A stretch of DNA of 43,891 bases from Actinomadura sp. DC4 (lineage in GTDB: Bacteria > Actinomycetota > Actinomycetes > Streptosporangiales > Streptosporangiaceae). The stretch spans positions 1 through 43,891 of the forward strand of contig NZ_JAUEQY010000054.1 in NCBI RefSeq assembly GCF_030406325.1. Reading direction: 5' to 3'. Within the stretch, counting starts at the first letter, position 1. Each line of letters begins with the position of its first letter. A program made the position numbers and the translations under genes. Positions 25,555 through 32,836 of the stretch are shown here, one piece after another. The notes under the pieces were generated by a model. It ran no database searches. It saw only the letters and a list, made by a program, of their open reading frames with translations, and was not told the DNA's origin.

Positions 25555-25818
25555 ATGGCGCAGCACCCGGAACCGGCCCCGCTGGAGACCAACGACGTCC
25601 TCATCTCCGCCGTCGGCGCGGTGGCGTTCGCGGTCGCCTTCGTCGTGCTCATGATCGTGCCGCTGGACGCCGACCATCACTGGTGGCGCTGGGTCTGCGT
25701 GACCGGCTGCGCGATGGGCCTGTTCGGCTGCTGGTACATCCCGCGCCTGCACCGGGGCCGCGCCGCCGCCGCCGAACGCCACGCCGCCGCCAAAGAGGCC
25801 GCCGAGCACACCGACTGA
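25555..25818 (+). CDS. DUF2530 membrane protein
   Basis: An 87-residue protein with the DUF2530 hallmark PLETNDV near the start and two membrane helices (ISAVGAVAFAVAFVVLMIV and WVCVTGCAMGLFGCWYI) separated by a Trp-containing loop (DADHHWWRW), then an Arg/Ala-rich tail. The family is actinobacterial and uncharacterised. It is divergent from the permease and ends 4 bp before the convergent sacsin-like gene. Its start is predicted to be leaderless. Confidence 0.85.
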   Translation: MAQHPEPAPLETNDVLISAVGAVAFAVAFVVLMIVPLDADHHWWRWVCVTGCAMGLFGCWYIPRLHRGRAAAAERHAAAKEAAEHTD

Positions 25819-25822
25819 CGCC

Positions 25823-28717
25823 TCAGTCGAAGGCCGCCTCCGCGAGCAACGCCGGCAGCCGGTCCGGATCGCGCAGCACCGCCTCGGCCGCCATCCTCAG
25901 GTCCCAGCGCCCGCACGCCCACGCCGCGCCGCGGGCCAGCCCGGCCGGGCCGCTCGCGTGCACGGTCCCGTTCTCGTACCACCACGGGACCTCCTCGCCG
26001 TCCACGACGAGCCGGTCGTGGTGGACGTACGCCTCCGGCGCCTCCGGCAGCACCGCGCGCAGCACCGGGGGGACCGGCCGCCGCGCGCCCGCCGACTCGA
26101 CCACGCCGGGCACCTCCTCGCCGCCGAGCGCCAGCTCCAGCGCGTCCGCCACCTCCACCGGCACGAACAGCAGCGGCTGCGCGGCGAGCAGCGGAAGCAG
26201 GTCGGGCCGGTCCACGACGATCGCGTCGACGGCCGGCACCACCTCGGGCCGGCCGGACACGAAGGCCCGTACGTGCTCCGGCGTCTCCACGTCCAGGTCG
26301 GCCGCCGACAGCGCGTGCCACAGCTCGCCCAGCCGGCCGGCCGAGAGTGTGCGGGCCGGGTCGGCCATCCGGCCGAGGAGCTCGGCCGCGCCGTCCGGCT
26401 CGTCCAGCAGCGCGCGCAGCGTCGTGCGCACGCCGAGCGCGCGGACGATCTCCGGGTCCAGTCCGGCGGGCGCGGGGTCGTACAGGCCGTCGAGGTCGCC
26501 GGGCACGCACAGGTCGCCGGGCCGCCGTCCGTCCAGCACGGGATGCCGCCGCAGCCACCACGCGGTGTAGGACGGCACGGTCGCCCGGCTCCCGTCCGCG
26601 AGCATCACGGCCACCGGCCGGGTGAGCGCCTCCCGCAGCGACGGCTCCCGCAGCAGCGCGAACGCCCCGGCCCAGTCGGCCACGAACTCCAGGTCGCGTA
26701 CGGCGGTGAACTCCGGCACCACGAAGCCGTCGCCCAGGTCGTCCGCCCACTCCTCCTCGTCGTCGAGGTGCAGGTCGGGGTCGGTGTAGTCCTCGGCGCG
26801 CACGAGGGCGAACGTGCGCAGGACACCCGCCGCCTCCAGCGTCTCCGCGCCGTACCGCTCGACGAGCGCGGGGTCGACGGTCCCGAACGGCGCGTCGTCG
26901 GCCACCACGCTCGCCAGCGGGGCTCCGGGCAGGAGCAGCTCGCCGGCCGGGTACGTCTCGCCGTCGTCTCCGGGCAGCGCCAGCTCGGCCAGCCACGGCT
27001 CCTCGCCGGGCCGCAGATGGGCGCGGGCGACGAGCGTCAGCACGGCGTGCCCGACGGGCTCGGGATCCTCCTCGTCGAAGGAGGCCGCGACCGCGGCGCG
27101 GGTGGCCGGGTCGGTGAGCACGGCGCGCGGACCGGCCTCCATCGCGCCGAGGCGCGGCAGCAGCGGGTGCGCGGCCTCGGGGTGGACCACCCGCAGGCCG
27201 AGGGCGTCGAGGCCGTCCGAGTCGGTGATCAGCAGCCCGCGCGGCCCCCGGACCGTACGGCCGTCGGCGAGGGGTACGGGCAGGCCGGTCAGCGCCTCGC
27301 GGTCGGCGCCCTCGATCGCGGCGTACAGACGCCGCCACCACGCCGGCTCGCTCTCCAGCCCGGCCAGGGCGTCGACCACCTCGGCGACGCTCATCCGGCG
27401 TACGCCGAGCGCGTCGAGGGCCGGGTGCCGGGCGGGCCAGTCCGCGGTCAGCAGCCCGGGCAGGACCTCGCCGAGGACGCCAGGCAGGTCCGGCGGCCCG
27501 TCCACCGCGACGGTGTCCCGGCCGCGTACCCGGACGGGCTCTTCCCCGGGCTCGACGGCCCGGTCGCCGGGGACCGGCAGGAGCGGGGTGTCGGGCAGCC
27601 GCCCGAGGATCGCCCGGCGGATCCGGGCGTCCAGCTCGCCCTTGGCCATCGGGCCGGGGACGAGGTCGAGCAGGGCGGGCGTCGAGGGCAGCAGTGCGAG
27701 GTAGGTCTCGGCCGCGCGTTCGACCAGGAAGTCGGTCAGCGGCCCGGGCGCGACGTGCCGCCGGTCGGGCGCGAGCGGGAACGAGGCGAGCAGGAGTGCG
27801 GACAGGCCGAGCGGCTCGTCGCTGGGCGTCGGGGCGTGGACGACGGCGGGGACGTCCGAGGGCTTGTCCGACATCGCCCAGCGGATCTGCCAGTGCGCCC
27901 GCTCCTCGACCGGCCGGTCGGCGAGAAGGGCGGCGTCGGCCAGCCCGTGCGCCTCCGCCGTACGCCAGGTCGTCCCGTCGATCACGACCGTGCCGAGGGA
28001 CACCCCGTCCCTGTCCTCCGTACGGGCCCGGTCCGCGGTGAGCGTCCGGACCTCGCCGGTGTCGATCACGACCTCGGCCAGCGCGGGGAGGGCGAGCATG
28101 AGCGCCGGCCCCGTCTCGTCGAGCAGCCGCCGTACGAGCGTCTCGGCGTCGGCGTCACGCAGGGGCAGCCGTACGACGGTGTCGTATCCGCCGGGAACCT
28201 CGGCCGGCTCCCCCGGAAAGGGCAGGCGGAGGACGGGCACGTCGCCGCCGCGCCGGGCCAGCTCGTCGGCCAGCGCGGGTATCGCGGTCACCTCGGCGCG
28301 CGTACGCGCCGCCGACCAGGCCACGCCGTCTGCCCCGGACGTGATGGCGGGCTCGTCGCTCACCGCCACGACGGCGGCGAAACCGACGCCGAAGCGGCCG
28401 GTCGAGGCCGTCTCGTCGCGCTTGGCCGAGGCGCGCAGGGTGCTGAGGGCCTCGACGCCGGCGGCGTCGAGGGGCGCGCCGGTGTTGGCCGCGCTGAGCA
28501 CGCCGTCCCGCAGAACGAGGCGGATCCGGCCCGCAACCCCGGCGCGCGCCGCCGCGTCGGCGGCGTTCTGCGCGAGCTCGACGATCACGCGGTCGCGGTA
28601 GCCGCCGCGGGCGTGATCCTCCTCGGTGTTCGCGTCCTCGCGGAACCGGGACGGCGACGCCGACCAGGCCGCCAGGACACGCTCGCGGATCGCGGCCGTG
28701 CCGTAGGAGTCCTCCAT
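25823..28717 (-). CDS. sacsin-type Hsp90-fold ATPase, unknown function
   Basis: A 964-residue soluble protein with an N-terminal GHKL/Hsp90-like ATPase domain of the sacsin kind: N-box VIVELAQNAADAA with E47 and N51, G1-like LSAANTGAPLDAAGVEAL (78-80 NTG), an S-x-K step (RASAKRDE) and glycine lid TGRFGVGFAAVV (106-117). The other ~800 residues are acidic, Leu/Asp-rich and carry no recognised domain. Bacterial sacsin-like proteins are uncharacterised; chaperone or defence roles have been suggested for relatives. ATG 28717 has AAAGG upstream and gives MEDSYGTAAIRERV. It follows DUF3027 on the same strand. Confidence 0.8.
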   Translation of the reverse strand: MEDSYGTAAIRERVLAAWSASPSRFREDANTEEDHARGGYRDRVIVELAQNAADAAARAGVAGRIRLVLRDGVLSAANTGAPLDAAGVEALSTLRASAKRDETASTGRFGVGFAAVVAVSDEPAITSGADGVAWSAARTRAEVTAIPALADELARRGGDVPVLRLPFPGEPAEVPGGYDTVVRLPLRDADAETLVRRLLDETGPALMLALPALAEVVIDTGEVRTLTADRARTEDRDGVSLGTVVIDGTTWRTAEAHGLADAALLADRPVEERAHWQIRWAMSDKPSDVPAVVHAPTPSDEPLGLSALLLASFPLAPDRRHVAPGPLTDFLVERAAETYLALLPSTPALLDLVPGPMAKGELDARIRRAILGRLPDTPLLPVPGDRAVEPGEEPVRVRGRDTVAVDGPPDLPGVLGEVLPGLLTADWPARHPALDALGVRRMSVAEVVDALAGLESEPAWWRRLYAAIEGADREALTGLPVPLADGRTVRGPRGLLITDSDGLDALGLRVVHPEAAHPLLPRLGAMEAGPRAVLTDPATRAAVAASFDEEDPEPVGHAVLTLVARAHLRPGEEPWLAELALPGDDGETYPAGELLLPGAPLASVVADDAPFGTVDPALVERYGAETLEAAGVLRTFALVRAEDYTDPDLHLDDEEEWADDLGDGFVVPEFTAVRDLEFVADWAGAFALLREPSLREALTRPVAVMLADGSRATVPSYTAWWLRRHPVLDGRRPGDLCVPGDLDGLYDPAPAGLDPEIVRALGVRTTLRALLDEPDGAAELLGRMADPARTLSAGRLGELWHALSAADLDVETPEHVRAFVSGRPEVVPAVDAIVVDRPDLLPLLAAQPLLFVPVEVADALELALGGEEVPGVVESAGARRPVPPVLRAVLPEAPEAYVHHDRLVVDGEEVPWWYENGTVHASGPAGLARGAAWACGRWDLRMAAEAVLRDPDRLPALLAEAAFD

Positions 28718-28802
28718 AACGCGCCTTTCGCCGTCCGGGGGCGTTCCTGTCATCGCCGGCGCACCGGCACCCGGGAACGGCCCCCCAGGGGCGACCGCGG
28801 CC

Positions 28803-28827
28803 CGGTCACAACCGTCAGCTGTGACCG
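28803..28827 (-). terminator. stem-loop over the DUF3027 stop codon
   Basis: CGGTCACA (28803-28810) and TGTGACCG (28820-28827) are perfect 8-bp arms with a 9-nt loop that contains the DUF3027 stop region. It may weaken read-through into the sacsin-like gene or slow ribosome release. Confidence 0.4.
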
Positions 28828-29630
28828 AGGGCCTCCTCGTCGGTCAGCGTCGCGGACGGGACGACGTCGTAACCCATCTCGTCCACGATCGGCGGGGCCG
28901 ACTCGACCGCCCCCGAGACGATGACCGCCTCGGAGTGGGCGCCGCACCCGTGGTCGAGCGAGACGACCTTGCCGTCGTCGGGCGCGTACTCGTTGGCGCA
29001 CACGCCGAACACCTGACGGAACGATCCGGCCAGGGGCACGAAGAAGGCACACGTGGCGCAGTGCGCCGGGGCCGAGCGCGCCATCGGCGTCGCCGGCCCG
29101 GCGTCGCCGGAGTGCCAGCGCGTCGCGGCCTCGTCGCGGCCCTCGGCGGACAGCACCCGGTGGCGGCCGAGGCCCAGCTCCCAGAAGAGCTCCTCGTCGG
29201 TCTCCCCCCGCGCGTCGGTGAACCCGGGCACGAGCCGCGGGTCGTCGACCGGGGTCGGCAGCAGATCGCCGGGGCCCAGGTCGCCGGGGCGCAGCCGGTC
29301 GCTCCACGGCACCCAGGCGGGCGAGAGCATCGCGTCATCGCCGGGGAGCAGGACGCTCTCGCTCACCGTGACGTTCTTGGCACGGGAGGCGCGTACGACC
29401 GAAACGGCCCACCGCCACCCGTGGTAAGCCGGATCAAGGCAGACGAAGTAGTGGGTGACGATCCGGTCCCCCTCGGGGAGCAGACCCAGATGCTCACCGA
29501 CGTAGTCAGGGGATGAGATGTCCTCGGCAGCGGCACGGGCGAGGTCGACGGCCGCGGCTGCGGCGGTGTCGGCCACGGGCGTACGGCTCCGCCTTGCGGC
29601 GGCCGGACTGCTAGAACGCACTGGACTCAC
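28815..29630 (-). CDS. DUF3027 protein
   Basis: A 271-residue cytosolic protein of the actinobacterial DUF3027 family. Visible blocks: YVGEHLGLLPEGDRIVTHYF, YHGWRWAVSVVRASRAKNVT, WVPWSDRLRPGDLGPGDLLP, and a Cys/His cluster (HCATCAFFVPLAG, FGVCANEYAPDDG, DHGCGAHSEA) that could bind a metal or iron-sulphur centre. Function unknown. The start is GTG 29630 with no Shine-Dalgarno; a GACAAT 7 nt upstream suggests a leaderless transcript. It is divergent from the MFS gene and adjoins the cold-shock gene cluster, an arrangement seen in other actinobacteria. Confidence 0.88.
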   Translation of the reverse strand: MSPVRSSSPAAARRSRTPVADTAAAAAVDLARAAAEDISSPDYVGEHLGLLPEGDRIVTHYFVCLDPAYHGWRWAVSVVRASRAKNVTVSESVLLPGDDAMLSPAWVPWSDRLRPGDLGPGDLLPTPVDDPRLVPGFTDARGETDEELFWELGLGRHRVLSAEGRDEAATRWHSGDAGPATPMARSAPAHCATCAFFVPLAGSFRQVFGVCANEYAPDDGKVVSLDHGCGAHSEAVIVSGAVESAPPIVDEMGYDVVPSATLTDEEALGHS

Positions 29631-29637
29631 ATAAACG

Positions 29638-29643
29638 ATTGTC
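29638..29643 (-). promoter_or_regulatory. possible -10 for leaderless DUF3027
   Basis: GACAAT on the minus strand, 7 nt before GTG 29630. It is weaker than the other leaderless candidates because the first base differs from the T of the consensus. Confidence 0.25.
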
Positions 29644-29652
29644 GCCCATACA

Positions 29653-29670
29653 GGGGCATGGGTTTGCCCC
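29653..29670 (+). promoter_or_regulatory. GGGGCA/TGCCCC dyad in the DUF3027-MFS intergenic region
   Basis: GGGGCA (29653-29658) and TGCCCC (29665-29670) are perfect arms with a 6-nt loop, 19 nt before the MFS start. It sits where both divergent promoters must lie, so it could be an operator or a leader hairpin that limits translation. Confidence 0.35.
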
Positions 29671-29689
29671 GAAGAGGCAGACTTACGCT

Positions 29690-31063
29690 ATGACTTTGCG
29701 GGCACGCACGGGCAGCGCCGGGCGGAAGATACACGCGGTGGCCCAGAGTGTCGGCCGTACGACGCGCCGGGCGACCCACGCTGGAGGGGCCGGACGGTCG
29801 GGTCTGGGCAACCTGATCGAGCTCGGCGCGGTGAACAGCGCGGGCGACGCGCTCATCGCGGTGGCGCTCGCGGGCACGATGTTCTTCAATCTCGACGTCA
29901 AGCAGGCACAAGGCCAGGTAGCCCTCTATCTGCTGGTCACCATGGCCCCGTTCGCCCTGGTCGCCCCGCTCATCGGACCCGCCCTGGACCACATGCGGCA
30001 CGTACGCCGCATCGCCATCGCCGGCACCATGCTCGCCCGCGGGCTGCTCTGCTGGGGCATGGCCGGCGCGGTCCTGCACAAGGACCCGGTCACGCTGATG
30101 CCCGCCGCGTTCGGCGCGCTCGTGCTCTCCAAGGCCTTCGGCGTCTCCCGGAGTGCGGTCACGCCACGCGTGCTGCCCGAAGGTCTCAATCTGGTCACGG
30201 CCAACGCCCGCGCGTCGTTCGGCGGGCTCGTCGCCGCCTCGATCGTGGCACCGCTCGGCGCCGGGCTGGTCGCGGTCACGAACGCCGGGTGGGCGATGCG
30301 GATCGCCACGGTCGTCTTCATCGCCGGCGCGTTCCTCGGCCTGCGGCTGCCCGCCCACGTGGACACCCCCGAGGAGACGGCCCCGGAGGCCGCCGCCCCC
30401 GCGGCCGAGAAGGCCCGCTGGCGGACGCTGCTGCGCGTGGGCCCGGTCGTCGGCGAGGCGATGCGCGCCAACGCCGCGCTGCGGGCGCTGTCGGGGTTCC
30501 TGATCCTTTACCTGGCGTTCCTGCTGCGCACGGAGGGGTTCGTCCATCCCGTCTCGCCGAACATCGCGCTCGGCCTGCTGGCCGCCTCCGCCGGCCTCGG
30601 CGGGCTCGTCGGCACGGCCCTGGGCGCGCTGCTCAAGGCGCGCGCGCCGCTGGGCATCGTGTTCGGCACCCTCGCGGTGGCCACGGTGACGGCCGCGGTG
30701 TGCGCGCTGTTCTTCGGGCTCATCGCGGCACTCGCGGTCGCCTTCGTCGGCGCGCTCGGCCAGTCGCTGGGCAAGCTCGGCCTGGACGCGATCGTGCAGC
30801 GTGAGATCGGCGAGGAGGTCCGCTCCTCGACGTTCGCGGTGTCGGAGACGATCCACCAGCTCGTCTGGGTGATCGGCGGTCTGGCCGGCCTGGGCATGTC
30901 GATCATCGCCCCGAACGGCCACATCGCCCTGGCGATCATCGCCGCCGCCCTGGCGGTGACGCTGACCGGGCTGGTGTTCCGCCGGGCGGCACGCCGCGCC
31001 TCACGCCGCCGTGAACGCCGTCGCGACCGGGAGCACCCGAGCGTCGCCGACACCGCCGCCTGA
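29690..31063 (+). CDS. MFS transporter next to DUF3027
   Basis: A 457-residue major facilitator-like membrane protein. A basic ~40-residue N-terminus is followed by about 11-12 helices (MFFNLDVKQAQGQVALYLLV; APFALVAPLIGPALDHMRHV; GLGGLVGTALGALLKA) and a very Arg-rich C-terminus (RRAARRASRRRERRRDRE). It belongs to a conserved actinobacterial neighbourhood with DUF3027 and the cold-shock gene; substrate unknown. ATG 29690 with GAAGAGG about 12 nt upstream is acceptable but not strong. A bidirectional terminator follows. Confidence 0.8.
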   Translation: MTLRARTGSAGRKIHAVAQSVGRTTRRATHAGGAGRSGLGNLIELGAVNSAGDALIAVALAGTMFFNLDVKQAQGQVALYLLVTMAPFALVAPLIGPALDHMRHVRRIAIAGTMLARGLLCWGMAGAVLHKDPVTLMPAAFGALVLSKAFGVSRSAVTPRVLPEGLNLVTANARASFGGLVAASIVAPLGAGLVAVTNAGWAMRIATVVFIAGAFLGLRLPAHVDTPEETAPEAAAPAAEKARWRTLLRVGPVVGEAMRANAALRALSGFLILYLAFLLRTEGFVHPVSPNIALGLLAASAGLGGLVGTALGALLKARAPLGIVFGTLAVATVTAAVCALFFGLIAALAVAFVGALGQSLGKLGLDAIVQREIGEEVRSSTFAVSETIHQLVWVIGGLAGLGMSIIAPNGHIALAIIAAALAVTLTGLVFRRAARRASRRRERRRDREHPSVADTAA

Positions 31064-31072
31064 GAAGTGTGT

Positions 31073-31102
31073 CGCGTGGCCCCGCTCGCCGCGGGGCACG
31101 CG
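31073..31102. terminator. bidirectional terminator between MFS and cold-shock genes
   Basis: CGCGTG-g-CCCCGC (31073-31085) pairs with GCGGGGCACGCG (31091-31102), 12 bp with one bulged G and a 5-nt loop. It fills nearly the whole gap between the two convergent genes. Confidence 0.7.
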
Positions 31103-31103
31103 C

Positions 31104-31490
31104 CTACTGCTGGTCGAGGTCGTCGGCGACCGCGCGCAGGACCTCGCCGATCTTCTTGGCCATCTTTCCGTCCGGGTGCTTGTCCCTGCGGTAGGTGTTG
31201 GAGACGCCCTCGAGCAGCTTGATGAGGTCCTCGACGAGGATGACCATCTCGTCGGGCTTCTTGCGCTTGGACTTGACCACCGACGGCGGCGCGTCGATCG
31301 TCCGAACGCTCAGCGCCTGTTGTCCCTTGCGTCCCTCGACGACCCCGAACTCCACGCGTTGACCGGGCTTGAGCGATTCGACCCCCGCGGGCAGCGCGGA
31401 GGAATGCACGAAGACCTCACCGCCGTCGTCACGGGTGAGAAAGCCGAACCCCTTGTCGGCGTTGTACCACTTGACCTTGCCACTGGGCAC
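31104..31490 (-). CDS. cold-shock domain protein with C-terminal extension
   Basis: A 128-residue protein. Residues 1-66 are a canonical CSD nucleic-acid chaperone (SGKVKWYNADKGFGFLTRDD with RNP1; EVFVHSSALPAG with RNP2). A further ~60 residues (from about SVVKSKRKKPDEMVILVEDL to AVADDLDQQ) form a basic patch and predicted helices absent from CspA-type proteins; this longer form is known in actinobacteria. It likely binds RNA or single-stranded DNA. GTG 31490 has GAGGT 6 nt upstream. The HAD gene lies 45 bp upstream on the same strand. Confidence 0.92.
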   Translation of the reverse strand: MPSGKVKWYNADKGFGFLTRDDGGEVFVHSSALPAGVESLKPGQRVEFGVVEGRKGQQALSVRTIDAPPSVVKSKRKKPDEMVILVEDLIKLLEGVSNTYRRDKHPDGKMAKKIGEVLRAVADDLDQQ

Positions 31491-31535
31491 AGGTGACCTC
31501 GTTGCTAGCTCTTGTCCGGACAGGCCTTATCAAGG

Positions 31536-32159
31536 TTATTGCCTCGACGTGGGGCCTGGGTTGATCAGTTCGGTCAAAGTCTCCGGGAAAACCCGCAAAT
31601 CGGGCAACACGATATCGGCTCCGTAGGCCGAGAGCGCCGCCGAGTCGTACGGGCCGGTGGCCACGGCCACACTTCGCGCGCCCGCCGCGCGGGCGGCGTC
31701 CACGTCGGCGACGTGGTCGCCCACGTAGACGGTCGCACCGAACCGCACCAGTGCCGTGCCCTTGGCGGTACTGAACAGTGACCCGGCCACCTCGTCCACG
31801 TCCAGGCCCAGCGCGCGGACGGTGGACTCGGCGTGACGCTGGCTCTTGGCGGTGACCACGATGACGCGGCCGCCCCGCGCGCGTACGGCCTCGACCGCCT
31901 CGACGGCGCCGGGCATGGGCACGGTGGCGGGTACCGCGATGTGGCCGTAGAAGCCTCGGTAGATCTCGGCCATCTCGGGCACGTCCTCGGCGGGGAACCA
32001 GTTGGCCAGCTCCGTCTCCAGCGGCGGTCCGAGCCGGGAGATGACCGCGGCGGTGTCGATGGCCACGCCCGTACGCTCCGAGAGCGCGGCGAACGTGGCG
32101 GCGATACCCTCGCGGGTGTCGGCGAGAGTGAGGTCCAGGTCGAAGCCAACGGCGATCAC
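31536..32159 (-). CDS. HAD-superfamily phosphatase
   Basis: A 207-residue HAD hydrolase of the phosphoglycolate phosphatase-like branch with an alpha-helical cap. Motif I is FDLDLTLADT (the nucleophile and acid Asp, with L in place of the usual G), motif II/III VVTAKSQRHAE (Thr and Lys) and motif IV VGDHVADVDAA. The fold and metal site look intact; the substrate is unknown. GTG 32159 is leaderless by position (TACCCT 7 nt upstream). It may be co-transcribed with the downstream cold-shock gene. Confidence 0.9.
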   Translation of the reverse strand: MIAVGFDLDLTLADTREGIAATFAALSERTGVAIDTAAVISRLGPPLETELANWFPAEDVPEMAEIYRGFYGHIAVPATVPMPGAVEAVEAVRARGGRVIVVTAKSQRHAESTVRALGLDVDEVAGSLFSTAKGTALVRFGATVYVGDHVADVDAARAAGARSVAVATGPYDSAALSAYGADIVLPDLRVFPETLTELINPGPTSRQ

Positions 32160-32166
32160 GGGCCCC

Positions 32167-32172
32167 AGGGTA
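32167..32172 (-). promoter_or_regulatory. -10 element for the leaderless HAD gene
   Basis: TACCCT on the minus strand ends 7 nt before GTG 32159, without a Shine-Dalgarno between. Confidence 0.45.
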
Positions 32173-32196
32173 CGTACGGCCCCGGGGACCGCGTGC

Positions 32197-32351
32197 CCGC
32201 GCCCTCCCGGCAGTGGCGATGCGACGGGATCCGAGTGGGAGGGCGCGGAGTCTGCGCGAAATCTGGATCTGTGATTTCGTCACCGGCGGAACTCGCGTTA
32301 TTGCGAGTCCGAAACAACGGTTAACGCGATGCGGATATACCCAGTGGCGAT
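32197..32351. promoter_or_regulatory. intergenic cluster of inverted repeats, possible bistable element
   Basis: The 241-bp gap between the divergent HAD and membrane-protein genes holds: a 12-bp stem (CCGCGCCCTCCC 32197-32208 / 32237-32248, 28-nt loop); a 7-bp stem (CGAAATC 32257-32263 / 32273-32279); a 6-bp stem (ACTCGC 32291-32296 / 32303-32308); and an 8-bp stem TCGCGTTA 32293-32300 / TAACGCGA 32322-32329 that cannot form together with the previous one. CAGTGGCGAT is directly repeated at 32211 and 32342. It could be a structured leader RNA or a multi-site operator; TATACC (32336-32341) might be a -10, which would favour the operator reading. Confidence 0.45.
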
Positions 32352-32400
32352 CGCCCAAACCACGACCCCAAGAGATCGCTCCCCCGAGTAGGAAATGCAT

Positions 32401-32826
32401 ATGGCGAAATGGCGGGAAGAGTCAGACAAGACCATTGAAAACCCCGAATCGGACTCCGAACCGGGCTCCCGAACGAAGGCGGAGGACCCCCCACGCACCG
32501 CCCGCCGCCGCACGCCCGGCGGCAACGGCCTGCGTACGGGGGTGCGGCGCGCCTCCGACACGGCCGCGAGCCTGGTCCGCGTCCTGGCGATGATCATTTG
32601 CGTGCTGCTCGCCCTGCACATCGCCTTCGTCGTCTTCTCGGCGAATCAGGACAACGCGATCGTCCGGACGGTTAACGACTGGGCGGACTGGTTCGCATGG
32701 CGATTCCGCGACATGTTCGTCCCCAAGGACGAACGCGTGGGCGTGCTCGTCAACTACGGAATCGCCGCGGTCGTATACCTCGTCGCCGGCCGCGCCGTGG
32801 CGGGCCTCCTCCACCGCCTCCGCTGA
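32401..32826 (+). CDS. two-helix membrane protein, unknown function
   Basis: A 141-residue protein. A ~50-residue charged, disordered N-terminus (EESDKTIENPESDSEPGSRT) precedes a membrane helix (VRVLAMIICVLLALHIAFVV), an extracytoplasmic loop with aromatic residues (NDWADWFAWRFRDMFVPK) and a second helix (YGIAAVVYLVAGRAVAGLL). No domain recognised. ATG 32401 is preferred to ATG 32395 because TAGGAA then lies at proper distance. Its long upstream region is unusually structured, so expression may be tightly controlled. It ends 10 bp from the convergent acyl-CoA ligase. Confidence 0.75.
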   Translation: MAKWREESDKTIENPESDSEPGSRTKAEDPPRTARRRTPGGNGLRTGVRRASDTAASLVRVLAMIICVLLALHIAFVVFSANQDNAIVRTVNDWADWFAWRFRDMFVPKDERVGVLVNYGIAAVVYLVAGRAVAGLLHRLR

Positions 32827-32836
32827 CCAGGAGACC

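Noticed and set aside
25958-28924. A 988-codon open frame on the plus strand opposite the sacsin-like gene
   Set aside because: It lies antisense to a protein with clear ATPase motifs; its product is low-complexity Arg/Gly/Val-rich, as expected from the mirror frame of high-GC DNA.
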